Positions 1 through 9,919 are shown, counted from the first letter of the stretch. The stretch is 64,000 nucleotides of DNA from an uncultured Verrucomicrobiales bacterium (GCA_937928425.1 CALFVL010000052.1:1-64000), one strand, 5' to 3'. Notes: a model not told the origin generated them from the letters alone. Numbers and translations: made by a program.

Positions 1-1075
1 CTCTCTCTTCATCTCCCTCATTCTGCAGCTCAGCCAAGCGGAGCCAGCGCTCAGCCGTCACCCCCACCTCGATGAGTGAGCTCATCTCCTCAGCCGCCTC
101 CTCAAAGCGTCCCGCAAAAGCCAGAAGCTCGATAAACTCCTCACGCAGGGTCACATCTCCCGGAGCCCTGCGTAAAATTTCACGGAAAGCGGCCACTCCT
201 CCATCCACCTCACCTAGTAGCACCTGCTGGCGCGCAAAGGACTTCTGTAAAGCTAAACGATGTGGCATTTCTTCGCGTAAACTTTTTAAGAAATCCCCTA
301 AGGCAAGCACGTCACGCTCTCTCCGGAAAACCTCATTTATTTTATGCAAAGCCTCCCGCTCTAACCACGAAGCACTCCCAGACTGAGCCAGCACTTTCCG
401 GTAACTCAGTAAAGCCTCATCCCGCAGCTCATCCTCTAACTGTAAATCCCCCAGATCAAGTTCGTCTAGAGCCCTCCGCAAGGGATCCTTCTCCATCATC
501 ACCAGCTCCGCCTGTAAAGTCCGAGCCTCTTCTCCCAAGCCTTCTTCTCGGAACAAGCTCACCAAGTCCTCACGCAGCTCGCGGTCCTGCGGCTTCTTCT
601 TTAAAAGTCCTCGCCACAATTCCAAAGCCACCTTCGTATTTCCCAGGCGCTGCTCATAAGTCCCCCGTAAAGTGACCGCCTCCACATCCTCCCGCCCCGC
701 TAAAACCTGCAAAGCCCCCTCAAAATCTAGCCCTGCTCCCCGTAACTTAGCCACCGCAAGAGCAGTCTCCCCATCCTCCGGTTCCACCATCAACACCTTC
801 TCATACTCTGCTAAAGCCCGCTCGCGCGAGCCAATCGTCTCATAGTAATGCGCCAAGACTCGGCGCTGCGCCACGCCGCCCTCTGCCACTCCTTCCTCCA
901 GCCACTTCTCCAAGTCATCACGCTCACCTTCATCGAGCCACGCATTCACAAAACGTTCCATTAAGACCGCATTAGTGGAATTTCTCAAAAGAAGTTTATG
1001 GTATTTTTCAGCCTTCTCCACCGCCTCCGCGCAAAGCAGAGAAAATCCCAAAAGTAGCCAAACATACACCTTCAT
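1..1075 (-). CDS. Tetratricopeptide-like secreted protein, runs off the left edge
   Basis: Not in the ORF track because it has no stop in the window. Minus strand from the ATG at 1075 translates MKVYVWLLLGFSLLCAEAVEKAEKYHKLLLRNSTNAVLMERFVNAWLDEGERDDLEKWLEEG...YETIGSRERALAEYEKVLMVEPEDGETALAVAKL (signal peptide plus TPR-like helices). The + ORFs at 72-675 are antisense to it. Confidence 0.85.
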   Translation of the reverse strand, partial: MKVYVWLLLGFSLLCAEAVEKAEKYHKLLLRNSTNAVLMERFVNAWLDEGERDDLEKWLEEGVAEGGVAQRRVLAHYYETIGSRERALAEYEKVLMVEPEDGETALAVAKLRGAGLDFEGALQVLAGREDVEAVTLRGTYEQRLGNTKVALELWRGLLKKKPQDRELREDLVSLFREEGLGEEARTLQAELVMMEKDPLRRALDELDLGDLQLEDELRDEALLSYRKVLAQSGSASWLEREALHKINEVFRRERDVLALGDFLKSLREEMPHRLALQKSFARQQVLLGEVDGGVAAFREILRRAPGDVTLREEFIELLAFAGRFEEAAEEMSSLIEVGVTAERWLRLAELQNEGDEER

Positions 1076-1148
1076 CGAAGGAAAATGTCATAAGCCAAAA
1101 CAAAGCGCAAGAAGGCAGTCAGCCTCCTAAAAAAGCAGCCCTCCTCGC

Positions 1149-1828
1149 TCAGAGTGGAAGCTCCTCTTTCTTCCCTAGAAATTTAGGCTTCGTCCTCAGC
1201 ACATTCACATCCAGCCACATTTTCACGCGGGCTAATTTCTCCCGCCGTGCATTCCTCTTTGCAGAAGGCCCACCGACCGACCGCGCATTTAGCCCCACCG
1301 CCTCCAGTCCCACAGACTCTGCAAGATAAGCCGCCCGCTCATTATGAAACTGCTGCGAGATCAGCACCACCTTCGTGAGCCCGAATATATCTTTCGCCCG
1401 CACCACGGAATCGAGCGTACGCAGGCCCGCATAATCACAAATCACTTTCTCCGCCGGCACCCCAGCCGCCACCAGCGCACTCTTCATATCCTCTGGCTCA
1501 TTATAGCTCTCGGCATGATTATCCCCAGAGACGATAAAGCACTTCACCTTCCCCGCTTGCCACAAAGCCACCGCCGCCTCGATGCGATGCTTAAAATAAA
1601 GATTCTCCCGCCCCTGATAATTCTTCGCACAGCCGAAGACTAAAGCCACCTCAGTCGGCGGAACCTGCTCTGCCCTCTCAAAAAGACGACCCTCGCCAGC
1701 CTCCGTAGCCACTCGATCTGCATAAAAATCACACCAAGAGCTCCCAGTAGACCCAAGAAAACCAGCGCAAACAAACACAGGGACACTTTGAAAAAAAACC
1801 TCCTCGTCAGCATCCCTTTCAGCATCAC
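1149..1828 (-). pseudogene. SanA/YdcF-like (DUF218) membrane protein, split by an apparent frameshift
   Basis: ORF 1640..1828 supplies the N-terminal TM (MLTRRFFFKVSLCLFALVFLGLLGALGVIF). ORF 1149..1778, in another frame, supplies the body (ADRVATEAGEGRLFERAEQVPPTEVALVFGCAKNYQGRENLYFKHRIEAA..VSGDNHAESYNEPEDMKSALVAAGVPAEKVICDYAGLRTLDSVVRAK), which resembles SanA. The frames join at a 5-nt T run (1724-1728). Confidence 0.75.
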
Positions 1829-1919
1829 CTCACTCTATACCCCCCGTTTTCAGTCGAGTAAATCTCAATAGCTTTACCTTGGACCCTAGATTCCCCCTAA
1901 AAAAACCTGCACCTTTCTC

Positions 1920-2351
1920 CTAGCGACATTGCCAAATACGGCTCAGAAACCACCTGCCCTCCTTCTTCACGAAATCAAGATGATGGCACCCTAACTCCTT
2001 AAAGTGACCACCCAGTTTAAAAGTTGCTGAACCCTTGGGAAATTCTCGCCCTCCAAAGACCTTCACAAGACTCCCTTCACCCAGATCCTCATCTAGTTTT
2101 CTCAGATAATGGATCTTAAGCAGCTCAGAAGCTTTTACCAACTGAGGTCTAGCAAGGGCCTCATAATCATCCTCCGCTAGAGCTTGGTCTGCCCAGACCA
2201 AGAAATGAGCAAGTTTCACAAAGCCATCTTCCGCTTTCGTCTCAGCAGAAACACTGCTCGCACAAAACACGAAATGGACGCAAAAAAAGGCCCAGAAAAC
2301 CGAGCCTTTTTTAAAATTAATTAACATAAGAGTGAGCTCCTTATCGAGCAT
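1920..2351 (-). CDS. Hypothetical secreted protein
   Basis: 143-aa ORF with signal peptide; no family recognised. Confidence 0.6.
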   Translation of the reverse strand: MLDKELTLMLINFKKGSVFWAFFCVHFVFCASSVSAETKAEDGFVKLAHFLVWADQALAEDDYEALARPQLVKASELLKIHYLRKLDEDLGEGSLVKVFGGREFPKGSATFKLGGHFKELGCHHLDFVKKEGRWFLSRIWQCR

Positions 2352-2391
2352 TTACATTCTGCGGTGATGCTGTAAACAGCTTACTCGCCCT

Positions 2392-2925
2392 TTATTCTTC
2401 ACCCTTAGCCGGAACAAATTTCAGCACCGTTCCATTAATACAGTAGCGCTTATCCGTAGGGTTATTATGCCCTTCTCCACTAAAAACATGGCCTAAATGA
2501 CCATCACAAGTTGCGCAGCGCACCTCCACGCGCCCACTCCCATCACTCTCCATCACCGACTTCACATTTTCAGATTGTGAGGGATCATAAAAAGAAGGCC
2601 ATCCAGAACCGGAATCGAATTTCTCCTTTGAAGAAAATAACTCCGTATCACAGCCCACACAGAAGTAAGTCCCCCCCCCTTGTTCTTTAAACTCCTTATA
2701 AACCTTACCGTTAGAGCGCTCCGTTCCTGATTTACGTAAAATCGTATACTGCGCAGAACTAAGGCGCTTCTTCCATTCTGTATCAGAGACCTGACTTGCT
2801 TCTTCTTTACTCATCGCTTTTGGGATTTCTTTAGAGACTGGCATCACAGGGTTCTTGTCTTCCTGTGCGTAGACCAAGACACCGAGGGCCGCTACGACCA
2901 CTGAGAGGGTGAAAACTTTTTTCAT
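2392..2925 (-). CDS. msrB: Peptide-methionine (R)-S-oxide reductase, exported
   Basis: GTYFCVGCDTELFSSKEKFDSGSGWPSF...VEVRCATCDGHLGHVF...RYCINGTVLKF; N-terminal signal peptide. Confidence 0.95.
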   Translation of the reverse strand: MKKVFTLSVVVAALGVLVYAQEDKNPVMPVSKEIPKAMSKEEASQVSDTEWKKRLSSAQYTILRKSGTERSNGKVYKEFKEQGGGTYFCVGCDTELFSSKEKFDSGSGWPSFYDPSQSENVKSVMESDGSGRVEVRCATCDGHLGHVFSGEGHNNPTDKRYCINGTVLKFVPAKGEE

Positions 2926-3036
2926 CGTGGCAAAGTGTATGCCGAAAGGACCGTTTCGTCAAATTTCATAAACAATAGAAATCACAAAGATCTTTCAGAT
3001 TGCCTTTTAAAGTCAACGTATCCACCCTCACCCGAG

Positions 3037-3750
3037 ATGAAAATCCGCCGTCAGCACCTCATCGTCACCGGCATCATCCTCCTCGGTATCACCTTTCTGA
3101 CGATTGGCGTCCTGCACCAATCAGAACCCACTAAATACTACGCCCATTCCCTCAGGCACTGGCAGGAAGCAGACTCCGTAGCGGGATACCCTATCGCCAT
3201 TCACAGCCGTGAAAAAGAGCACGATCCCGAGTTCATCACCACTCAGTTCCAGCCTAATCTCAGCACCATGTCACCCATGGAGCAATTCCGCCTCCCCACC
3301 GCAAGGAGCTTCCAGCGCTTCCCTACTACACAGGCCCGTGCCGTCGCCACTGGACTCGTCCTCTACACTGGCAACCCCAGCGGCTATCTCGGAAAAGCAG
3401 TCCTCCTAGGACACCGCCTCCCTAATGGAGACATTATCCAAAGCTTCTACTCTGGCCTCCAAAGAATTTCCGTGAAAGTCGGGCAACACATCCCCCGTGG
3501 AGGCTCCCTAGGCCTAGGGGAAGGCAGTGTGAAACTTGAACTGCGAGAAGGAGTCGCCATCGACATCGCCCTAGAACAAATAGGAGGCATCGACTTAAAC
3601 TCACAAAACACCTCCCCAGCTCCTAACCGATTAGATCTAGAGGATTTTTTCAAAACACACCCTCTCGCCTCTTCCACCCCTGATCCTCTCGCCATCATTC
3701 AGGCGAATAAACTCAGCGAGGCTCGCCGTAAATTAGGACTAGAGGAATAG
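3037..3750 (+). CDS. Membrane-anchored protein with degenerate M23/LytM-like domain
   Basis: ORF 2935..3750, likely start ATG 3037 (MKIRRQHLIVTGIILLGITFLTIGV). YLGKAVLLGHRLPNGDIIQSFYSGLQRISVKVGQHIPRGGSLGLG resembles an M23 core. Confidence 0.5.
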   Translation: MKIRRQHLIVTGIILLGITFLTIGVLHQSEPTKYYAHSLRHWQEADSVAGYPIAIHSREKEHDPEFITTQFQPNLSTMSPMEQFRLPTARSFQRFPTTQARAVATGLVLYTGNPSGYLGKAVLLGHRLPNGDIIQSFYSGLQRISVKVGQHIPRGGSLGLGEGSVKLELREGVAIDIALEQIGGIDLNSQNTSPAPNRLDLEDFFKTHPLASSTPDPLAIIQANKLSEARRKLGLEE

Positions 3751-3751
3751 C

Positions 3752-5140
3752 TTATAACTGCGACTCTAAAAAACGGGCGAAAAATCGCTGATAAGCAGGC
3801 TCTAAGACCCTTTTATAATTTGCCAAAGTAATCTCACGGGACCGCTTCAGATCATCCCGAAACATCACCTCCTGTTCGCGTGCAAATTCACGAGAACGCA
3901 CATGCAGATTCACCTCATCATTAATAAAAAAGGAACGGTCATCGAAATTACCTGACCCCACCACACTCAGCTGCCCATCTGCCACCAGAAGCTTAGAATG
4001 CATCATCGTCGCCTCATACTGGTAAAGACGGATTCCCCCTTTTAAGAGCTCCTCCCAATGGTTTTGAGACGCCCAACGGGTTGGCTTTGAATCAACATAA
4101 TGATTCGGCATCAGCACCTCTACCCTCACCCCCCGAGCTGCCGCTCGAAGGAGAGCCGCTCGAAAATTGCGATTCGGAATGAAGTAAGATTGCTGTAAAA
4201 TAAGAGACTCTCGGGCTCCATTCACCACTGCTAAGACTCCATGAGCAAGCGGTTGCGAGCGATCTTTAGGACCATCATAAACCACCTGCATTGGAATTTT
4301 GCCCTGCCTCTTAAGAGATGGGAAGTACGAAGTTCCCTCTAACTTCTCCCCCGTCAACTCACGCCAATTATCAGCGAAGGCCTCCTGAAAGCCAGCCACC
4401 ACTGGCCCCCTAATTTCATACTGAGTATCGCGCCAATTCGGCAGCTCCTCAGCATCACCGGTCCAAGCATGCGCAAAGCCCGCCCCCCCCGTGAAAGCAA
4501 CATCACCATCGACCACTAAAATCTTCCGATGAGTCCGGTTATTAGAATAACGAGGTCGTAAGATATGAAGTGGGTGGTAAAAATGAAGCTCCACTCCAGC
4601 AGACCTCATTAAAGCGATATTCCCCCTCCCTGCCTTTGCCGAGCCTACCTTATCAAGGATCACCTTAACTGGCACCCCAGCCTTGGCCCTCTCCGCGAGA
4701 GCCCGCGAGAACTCTGCCGTAATCGGAGCCTCAACAAAGGCAAAGGTCTCTAAGGTGATACTCCGGCTGGCACCCTTCACCGCTGAAAGCATCACCGGGA
4801 AAAAGGCATCCCCATTCGCCAAAGTCTTCACCCAGTTCCCAGACACCCATGGACTGCGCGAGACTCTCGCAAGCTCTTTTGGAAAATCCTGCGAAGAAAT
4901 CGAGAGCGAGCGCCCCACCGAAGAGTCTAAATGAGAGCTAAAGCACGAGGCCGCGCCCATCACTCCGCCTATCAACGAAACCCTAGTGGCCTTCCGCAAG
5001 ACGATCGGCCAAGACTGCCGGTAGACCCGCATCACGGATCTTCTGCTGAGTAGTCGCAATATCATATTCCACACGGCGGAACCACACGGTAGAAGTCGGG
5101 AGATCATAAATGACGTAACAAGCCCTCCAGTCACCGTCAC
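3752..5140 (-). CDS. Phospholipase D / cardiolipin synthase-like protein
   Basis: Two HxK motifs (NRTHRKILVVDGDVAFTGGAGFA; MMHSKLLVADGQLSVVGSGNFDDRS). True start is probably near 4960-5000, giving a lipoprotein (SLIGGVMGAASC). Confidence 0.85.
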   Translation of the reverse strand: MTVTGGLVTSFMISRLLPCGSAVWNMILRLLSRRSVMRVYRQSWPIVLRKATRVSLIGGVMGAASCFSSHLDSSVGRSLSISSQDFPKELARVSRSPWVSGNWVKTLANGDAFFPVMLSAVKGASRSITLETFAFVEAPITAEFSRALAERAKAGVPVKVILDKVGSAKAGRGNIALMRSAGVELHFYHPLHILRPRYSNNRTHRKILVVDGDVAFTGGAGFAHAWTGDAEELPNWRDTQYEIRGPVVAGFQEAFADNWRELTGEKLEGTSYFPSLKRQGKIPMQVVYDGPKDRSQPLAHGVLAVVNGARESLILQQSYFIPNRNFRAALLRAAARGVRVEVLMPNHYVDSKPTRWASQNHWEELLKGGIRLYQYEATMMHSKLLVADGQLSVVGSGNFDDRSFFINDEVNLHVRSREFAREQEVMFRDDLKRSREITLANYKRVLEPAYQRFFARFLESQL

Positions 5141-5705
5141 GCGGCTGACCTACCGAGCCTGTGTTCACGAAGTACTTCGTCCCAGGCTCGACCACCACAG
5201 ACTCTGCTTCTAGTTCCGAAACCCGAGAATCTTTCACAAAAATACGTGGCACATGAGTGTGCCCGTGGAAACAAAGATTCGTAAACTGATAAGAGAAATT
5301 CGACATCGCATCGAATTTATTCGTGACGTAGTTCCATGACTGCGGCTGATCCAGAGTGGAGTGCACCACTGTAAAATCCTCCACCTGACGCACCATCCGA
5401 ATCGTGCGCAGCCATTCACGCTGCTCTAGACTAAGCTGATCGCGGGTCCACTCCAGCGCCGCTGCCGCTACAGGATTCATCGTCTCTAAACTATGCTCGC
5501 CTGAGGCATCTTCATCGTGATTTCCCTTCACTACGGGCCAGCCCGCAGAGCGCACTCGCTCTAAACAAGCTGCGGGGTCTGCATTATAGCCTACAATATC
5601 GCCCATGCAGACGTAGTCAGTACAGCCCTGCTCATTCGCGTCTTGTAAGACAGCTTCGAGGGCCTCGAGGTTGGCGTGAATATCTCCGAAAAGGGCAATG
5701 CGCAT
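4983..5705 (-). CDS. Metallophosphoesterase (YfcE/MJ0936-like)
   Basis: MRIALFGDIHANLEALEAVLQDA...MGDIVGYNADP...VKGNHDE...FHGHTHVP; the ATG at 5705 is a better start than 5789. Confidence 0.85.
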   Translation of the reverse strand: MRIALFGDIHANLEALEAVLQDANEQGCTDYVCMGDIVGYNADPAACLERVRSAGWPVVKGNHDEDASGEHSLETMNPVAAAALEWTRDQLSLEQREWLRTIRMVRQVEDFTVVHSTLDQPQSWNYVTNKFDAMSNFSYQFTNLCFHGHTHVPRIFVKDSRVSELEAESVVVEPGTKYFVNTGSVGQPRDGDWRACYVIYDLPTSTVWFRRVEYDIATTQQKIRDAGLPAVLADRLAEGH

Positions 5706-5804
5706 AACGCTATAAATCTGGTGGCGGCGCGAGAGAATTGCTAGGCAATCGCAGAGTGTAAAGGTCAGATTATTAAGAACCTTTACCACCCCCCCAGAAA
5801 AACT

Positions 5805-6827
5805 TCACTCCTCATTCTTTTTCAGCCAGTCAGGTAGGATCGTCTTCGGTTTATCAAGGTCCCGGCGCCATTTCTCCGTATGGATTCGCTTCTGAGTGGG
5901 CGTCACAAATGGGTTTAAAGCATCTTCAACATTTAACTCCACAATCAGCTTACGGAGGATCCCATCGATCTCTCCTTTAAAAAATCCCTCCTCCAAAACC
6001 CGTTGGCGGTAATTATAAAGATCTTGATAGGCCTTTTCCTTACTAGAGAAAACATCCTCCACCCTAGGGTGGAAACGTGCTGGCGGGAGATCCGGGTTAG
6101 AGGCCAACACCACGAGAAGACAGCGGAACGTCGGCACACCCAGATGTCTCCGATCCTCAGAAATCAGCCTGATCGCCTCCTCATAAGCCTCCACTTCCCT
6201 TCCCGGAATCCGAGCTAAAGTGAACAAATAGCGACGCTGATGCACTGGATTTGGCGACTCCTTAGCCATCTTAAAAGCCTCCGCAGCACGCTCATAGTCA
6301 GGACGCTTAAACTGATTTGACCACATCGCCCCGATCTCAAACCAAAGTGTCTTAGAATCCGGAAGATACTTCAGCCCTTTACGGTAAAAATCATCTGCGG
6401 CTTCGATGAAATCCATCTCCATAATCCGCTGACGTGCTGGACTAAATTCACGATTCGACCTAGCCCAAGAGGCCGCATTATAGCCGATGTGCCATCCCCC
6501 ATGATTCCAGTAAAATTCATTATAAGGATCTAGCGTAGTGATCACCTCGTAATCCTTTTTCAAATCATACCACTCATTGTTTTCAAAATTCCCCTGCCCT
6601 TTTAAGGTCATCATAGACGCCATCACCGTGCGTAAACCGCCGAAGACTCCTGCTAAGCTCGTCTGCCCCATATCCCCCCAAGTCGAAGTGGCAATCCGAG
6701 GCTGCACAATCCTACGTTCACGTAAATCTTCCGTAAACTTTTGCTCATAAGGCATCCGCAAATACCCCGTAAGCAAGATCACTCCTGTCACCATGAGTAA
6801 GTTACGCAGTATCTTAAATCGTTTCAT
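5805..6827 (-). CDS. TPR-like membrane-anchored protein linked to the ABC transporter
   Basis: 340 aa, N-terminal TM, ERAAEAFKMAKE-type repeats; 13 bp after the ABC permease. Confidence 0.6.
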   Translation of the reverse strand: MKRFKILRNLLMVTGVILLTGYLRMPYEQKFTEDLRERRIVQPRIATSTWGDMGQTSLAGVFGGLRTVMASMMTLKGQGNFENNEWYDLKKDYEVITTLDPYNEFYWNHGGWHIGYNAASWARSNREFSPARQRIMEMDFIEAADDFYRKGLKYLPDSKTLWFEIGAMWSNQFKRPDYERAAEAFKMAKESPNPVHQRRYLFTLARIPGREVEAYEEAIRLISEDRRHLGVPTFRCLLVVLASNPDLPPARFHPRVEDVFSSKEKAYQDLYNYRQRVLEEGFFKGEIDGILRKLIVELNVEDALNPFVTPTQKRIHTEKWRRDLDKPKTILPDWLKKNEE

Positions 6828-6840
6828 TTAATCTGACATT

Positions 6841-7767
6841 CTAGAACTCCTTATCTGAAAAGACAAACCACGAAAGCACCACATAGATTCCCACATAGAC
6901 TACACTCAAGCCCAGCAACTGCCCCACATCTGAGTAAAGCACATCCTCCGCTCGTGCCGCAGCGTCAGAGATAGCCTCGAACAGCTGGAAATCCGGAAAC
7001 ACCAGCGAGATTAAGGTTCCCACAATTTTATCTGCCCAGCTAGGGGCCTCCCCAAAGCTGGCATCATTGAACAAGCCATCACGCGCGATCGACTGGAATG
7101 AGCCAATAATCCAGATCATCACACTCGTCGCGATCGTAAAAAGGGTAGACGTAGAAAAGGTCGAAATAAGCAAGGCCACCGCCGCAATCACACAGGCCTT
7201 TAAAAAATGAGATAAAACCCCGAACTGTAAAAGAATGGTAGGCCCGTGAGCCGCGATTTCCGCTCGCCCAGCAGCGATCTCACGCTCTGGATAGCCGATT
7301 TTCACCATATACTCAGTCGTCTGCAACAACTTCTCCTCTGTGCGGAAATGCAAAGTCGTCACCAAAAGAACATCCATCACCAACATTGCGATAAAAAGCA
7401 CCACAATCACCCCAAGGAGCTTCCCCGCGAGATAATCTAAGCGCGGCACCGGCTTACATAAAATCGTATACAAGGTCCGATCCTCAATATCGCCCGGAAT
7501 TAACAAAGCAGTAGAGACGATCGCAAAGAGCGATGTGAACAGCATCATCGTGCCCAAGCAGATATTCTTATGCATCCGCAGCTCCTGCTCCGGCATCAGG
7601 GCCTCAGGCCCCTCGAACCAAATCGCATCAAAGAACTGTAAACCCAGAAAAAGAAGGGCTACCGGTGCAAGAAAGTAGAAAATCTTCATCCGCACCAGCT
7701 GTGTCACCGTGCTCTGCGCGATGATCAAAACTCGGCGAGGGGAAAAAAAAGAAGATGGAGAACTCAT
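6841..7767 (-). CDS. ABC-2 type transporter permease
   Basis: Six hydrophobic segments; GDIEDRTLYTILCKPVPRLDYLAGKLLG; adjacent ATPase. Confidence 0.8.
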   Translation of the reverse strand: MSSPSSFFSPRRVLIIAQSTVTQLVRMKIFYFLAPVALLFLGLQFFDAIWFEGPEALMPEQELRMHKNICLGTMMLFTSLFAIVSTALLIPGDIEDRTLYTILCKPVPRLDYLAGKLLGVIVVLFIAMLVMDVLLVTTLHFRTEEKLLQTTEYMVKIGYPEREIAAGRAEIAAHGPTILLQFGVLSHFLKACVIAAVALLISTFSTSTLFTIATSVMIWIIGSFQSIARDGLFNDASFGEAPSWADKIVGTLISLVFPDFQLFEAISDAAARAEDVLYSDVGQLLGLSVVYVGIYVVLSWFVFSDKEF

Positions 7768-7773
7768 AACACT

Positions 7774-8682
7774 TTACCTGATAATACGCTTACGGGATTT
7801 CCCACTCCTTTGCCTTCTTCCCTCCTGAGATGAAGCCCCCTGCGTCTCCCTTAAAAAGAGACTCTCCAAGGTCGTCCGGGCCTGCCCCTCCGACACCAAA
7901 TTCACCCCGTGAGTGACCTCCACCAATTCACGGATCTGCTCCATCAACACCGAGGACGCATTCTCTAAGATCAATTCCGTCTTATCTTCCAGCGAAATCA
8001 GATCATCAAGCCGCCCCTCATTCACCAAAACTCCACCATGAATGATCCCCACCCGATCACAAATCTCCTGCACCTGCTCCAAAAGATGGGAACAAAGAAA
8101 CACCGTGATTCCTCTCTCCTTCAGCGTTAAAATCAGATCACGAATCTCGCGAGACCCCTTAGGGTCCACCCCCGCCGTAGGCTCGTCTAAAACCACCAGG
8201 CGAGGATCTTGCACCAAGGCCTGAGCTAGCCCAATCCGCTGTAACATCCCCTTAGAAAAACCCTTCAAACGGCGGTCCCGTGCCTCCTGTAAACCTACCA
8301 ATTCCAACATCTCCTCAATACGATCTCGCAGCACCCTTCCTCGCATTCCACATAGGCGACCATAAAAACGCACCGTTTCAGCCGCCGTAAGATGCTTATA
8401 AAAGTAGGGGTTTTCAGGTAAAAAGCCCACCTCTCCACGAGAATCCACCTTCGTCGAATTCTTCCCAAAAATCGCACAACTTCCTGAAGTCGGCGCCACA
8501 AGTCCCAGCACCGCCTTCATCGTCGTGGACTTTCCAGACCCATTCGGACCGATCAGTCCATACACCTCACCCGGCGCAATTTTCAGCGAAACATCCCTCA
8601 CCGCGTGCACCTTCTTCCCACGGAAAGGCCCTCGGAAATCCTTCACTAAATTTTTAACCCTCACCGCTGCCACTTCGCTCAT
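7774..8682 (-). CDS. ABC transporter ATP-binding protein
   Basis: Walker A GPNGSGKST, signature FSKGMLQRIGLAQ, Walker B LVVLDEP. Confidence 0.92.
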   Translation of the reverse strand: MSEVAAVRVKNLVKDFRGPFRGKKVHAVRDVSLKIAPGEVYGLIGPNGSGKSTTMKAVLGLVAPTSGSCAIFGKNSTKVDSRGEVGFLPENPYFYKHLTAAETVRFYGRLCGMRGRVLRDRIEEMLELVGLQEARDRRLKGFSKGMLQRIGLAQALVQDPRLVVLDEPTAGVDPKGSREIRDLILTLKERGITVFLCSHLLEQVQEICDRVGIIHGGVLVNEGRLDDLISLEDKTELILENASSVLMEQIRELVEVTHGVNLVSEGQARTTLESLFLRETQGASSQEGRRQRSGKSRKRIIR

Positions 8683-8776
8683 TTCTCTGCCAATTTAACG
8701 AAGCTTCACAAAGGTGCAAGACAGGGAAACAAAAGTTGTTTAGAGTGTCGCTCTCACAGCACAGAATTAATTCCTA

Positions 8777-9598
8777 ATGAAAAAAATCCTTACTTCCGTC
8801 CTCGCCCTCACCGCAGCGCTCTTTCTTTCAAGCTGCTTCGAATCTAAAACCGAAATCACCATCAACAAAGATGGCTCCGGGATAATCACCGAAGAAATCA
8901 CCATGGGTGAACAAATGCTCTCCATGATGGAAATGGCGGCGTCACAAGGGGGCGTAAACCAAAATTTCCTCGCTGACATCCAAGACGAGGCCAAGCTCAA
9001 AGCAAAAGCTGCTCAATACGGCGAAGGAGTCACCTTCCTGAAGGTCGAAGAAATCAAAATGGATGACGGCGGTAAAGGCGCCCGCGTTACCTATGAGTTC
9101 AGTGACATTAATAAAGTCTCTCTAGGTCTGACCAACGGCCTCAGTATACTCACTAGTATCAAACCAGGCGAAAAATCCGCTTCAGATGAAGTGGCTCCCA
9201 TGGCTAAAGCGACCTTTGCCTACACTGACGGTAAGCTCGCCATCAACGTTCCTCAAACAGACCACGATAAAACAGCAGAGGAAAGCGAAGGAAATGCCCA
9301 AGACTTCGACCCGCAAGATCCTCAAATGACCATGATGCTCGAACTCATGCAGGGAATGAACATGCACGCTAAAGTCATCCTCACAGGAGGAATTGCTGAA
9401 ACAAACGCGACTCACCATGCTGAGGACACAATCACCCTCTTCGAGCTCAACTTCGATGAAGTCATGAAAAACTCTGAAGGACTTAACTCCCTCAGTGGGC
9501 TAAACACCAAAAAGCCCGGCGATATCGCTAAAACTCTCGGAAGCATCAAAGGCACTAAAACTGAGACGCAAAAGTCTATCACGGCGACTTTTAAGTAA
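8777..9598 (+). CDS. Hypothetical lipoprotein
   Basis: MKKILTSVLALTAALFLSSCFES lipobox; 273 aa. Confidence 0.75.
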   Translation: MKKILTSVLALTAALFLSSCFESKTEITINKDGSGIITEEITMGEQMLSMMEMAASQGGVNQNFLADIQDEAKLKAKAAQYGEGVTFLKVEEIKMDDGGKGARVTYEFSDINKVSLGLTNGLSILTSIKPGEKSASDEVAPMAKATFAYTDGKLAINVPQTDHDKTAEESEGNAQDFDPQDPQMTMMLELMQGMNMHAKVILTGGIAETNATHHAEDTITLFELNFDEVMKNSEGLNSLSGLNTKKPGDIAKTLGSIKGTKTETQKSITATFK

Positions 9599-9619
9599 TC
9601 TCCCACTCTCTCAAACATC

Positions 9620-9653
9620 AAAAAGCCCGCTTGGTTCTGCCTGCGGGCTTTTT
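9620..9653. terminator. Bidirectional rho-independent terminator
   Basis: AAAAAGCCCGC-TTGGTTCTGCCT-GCGGGCTTTTT. Confidence 0.85.
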
Positions 9654-9722
9654 CTTTTTCAGTCCTTCTTGAAAAGAACTCGTAGCACATGCACTAGAAA
9701 ATCACACCGCCAACTCTCGACA

Positions 9723-9750
9723 GCTCCCTGCTCCCTGCTCCCTGCTCCCT
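9723..9750. repeat. 7-bp tandem repeat (GCTCCCT)x4
   Basis: Read directly: GCTCCCTGCTCCCTGCTCCCTGCTCCCT followed by GCTCTCA. Confidence 0.95.
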
Positions 9751-9796
9751 GCTCTCAGCAAACTTTCCCTCACTGAGCTCTAAGCACCCTGTCCTT

Positions 9797-9919
9797 TTAG
9801 CTCAAGTCACTCGGGTGAAGATACTCCACCGCAGGGGATTCCGAGTCAGAAGACAGATCAGAACAGGAGACTAAAGAGAGAGACAGAACAGCAAGGAAGG
9901 GGAGAAAAATCGCTTTCAT
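9797..9919 (-). CDS. 40-aa putative micro-lipoprotein
   Basis: MKAIFLPFLAVLSLSLVSCSDLSSDSESPAVEYLHPSDLS*; signal peptide plus lipobox LVSC; below the ORF track length cutoff. Confidence 0.5.
   Translation of the reverse strand: MKAIFLPFLAVLSLSLVSCSDLSSDSESPAVEYLHPSDLS

Noticed and set aside
72-675. Plus-strand ORFs 72..386 and 262..675
   Set aside because: Low-complexity antisense ORFs opposite a minus-strand TPR protein.
1724-1732. Programmed -1 ribosomal frameshift in the sanA-like gene at ATTTTTA
   Set aside because: The heptamer is out of phase: the zero frame reads ATT TTT, not TTT TTA, and I saw no clear downstream stimulatory structure. A homopolymer indel is the simpler reading.
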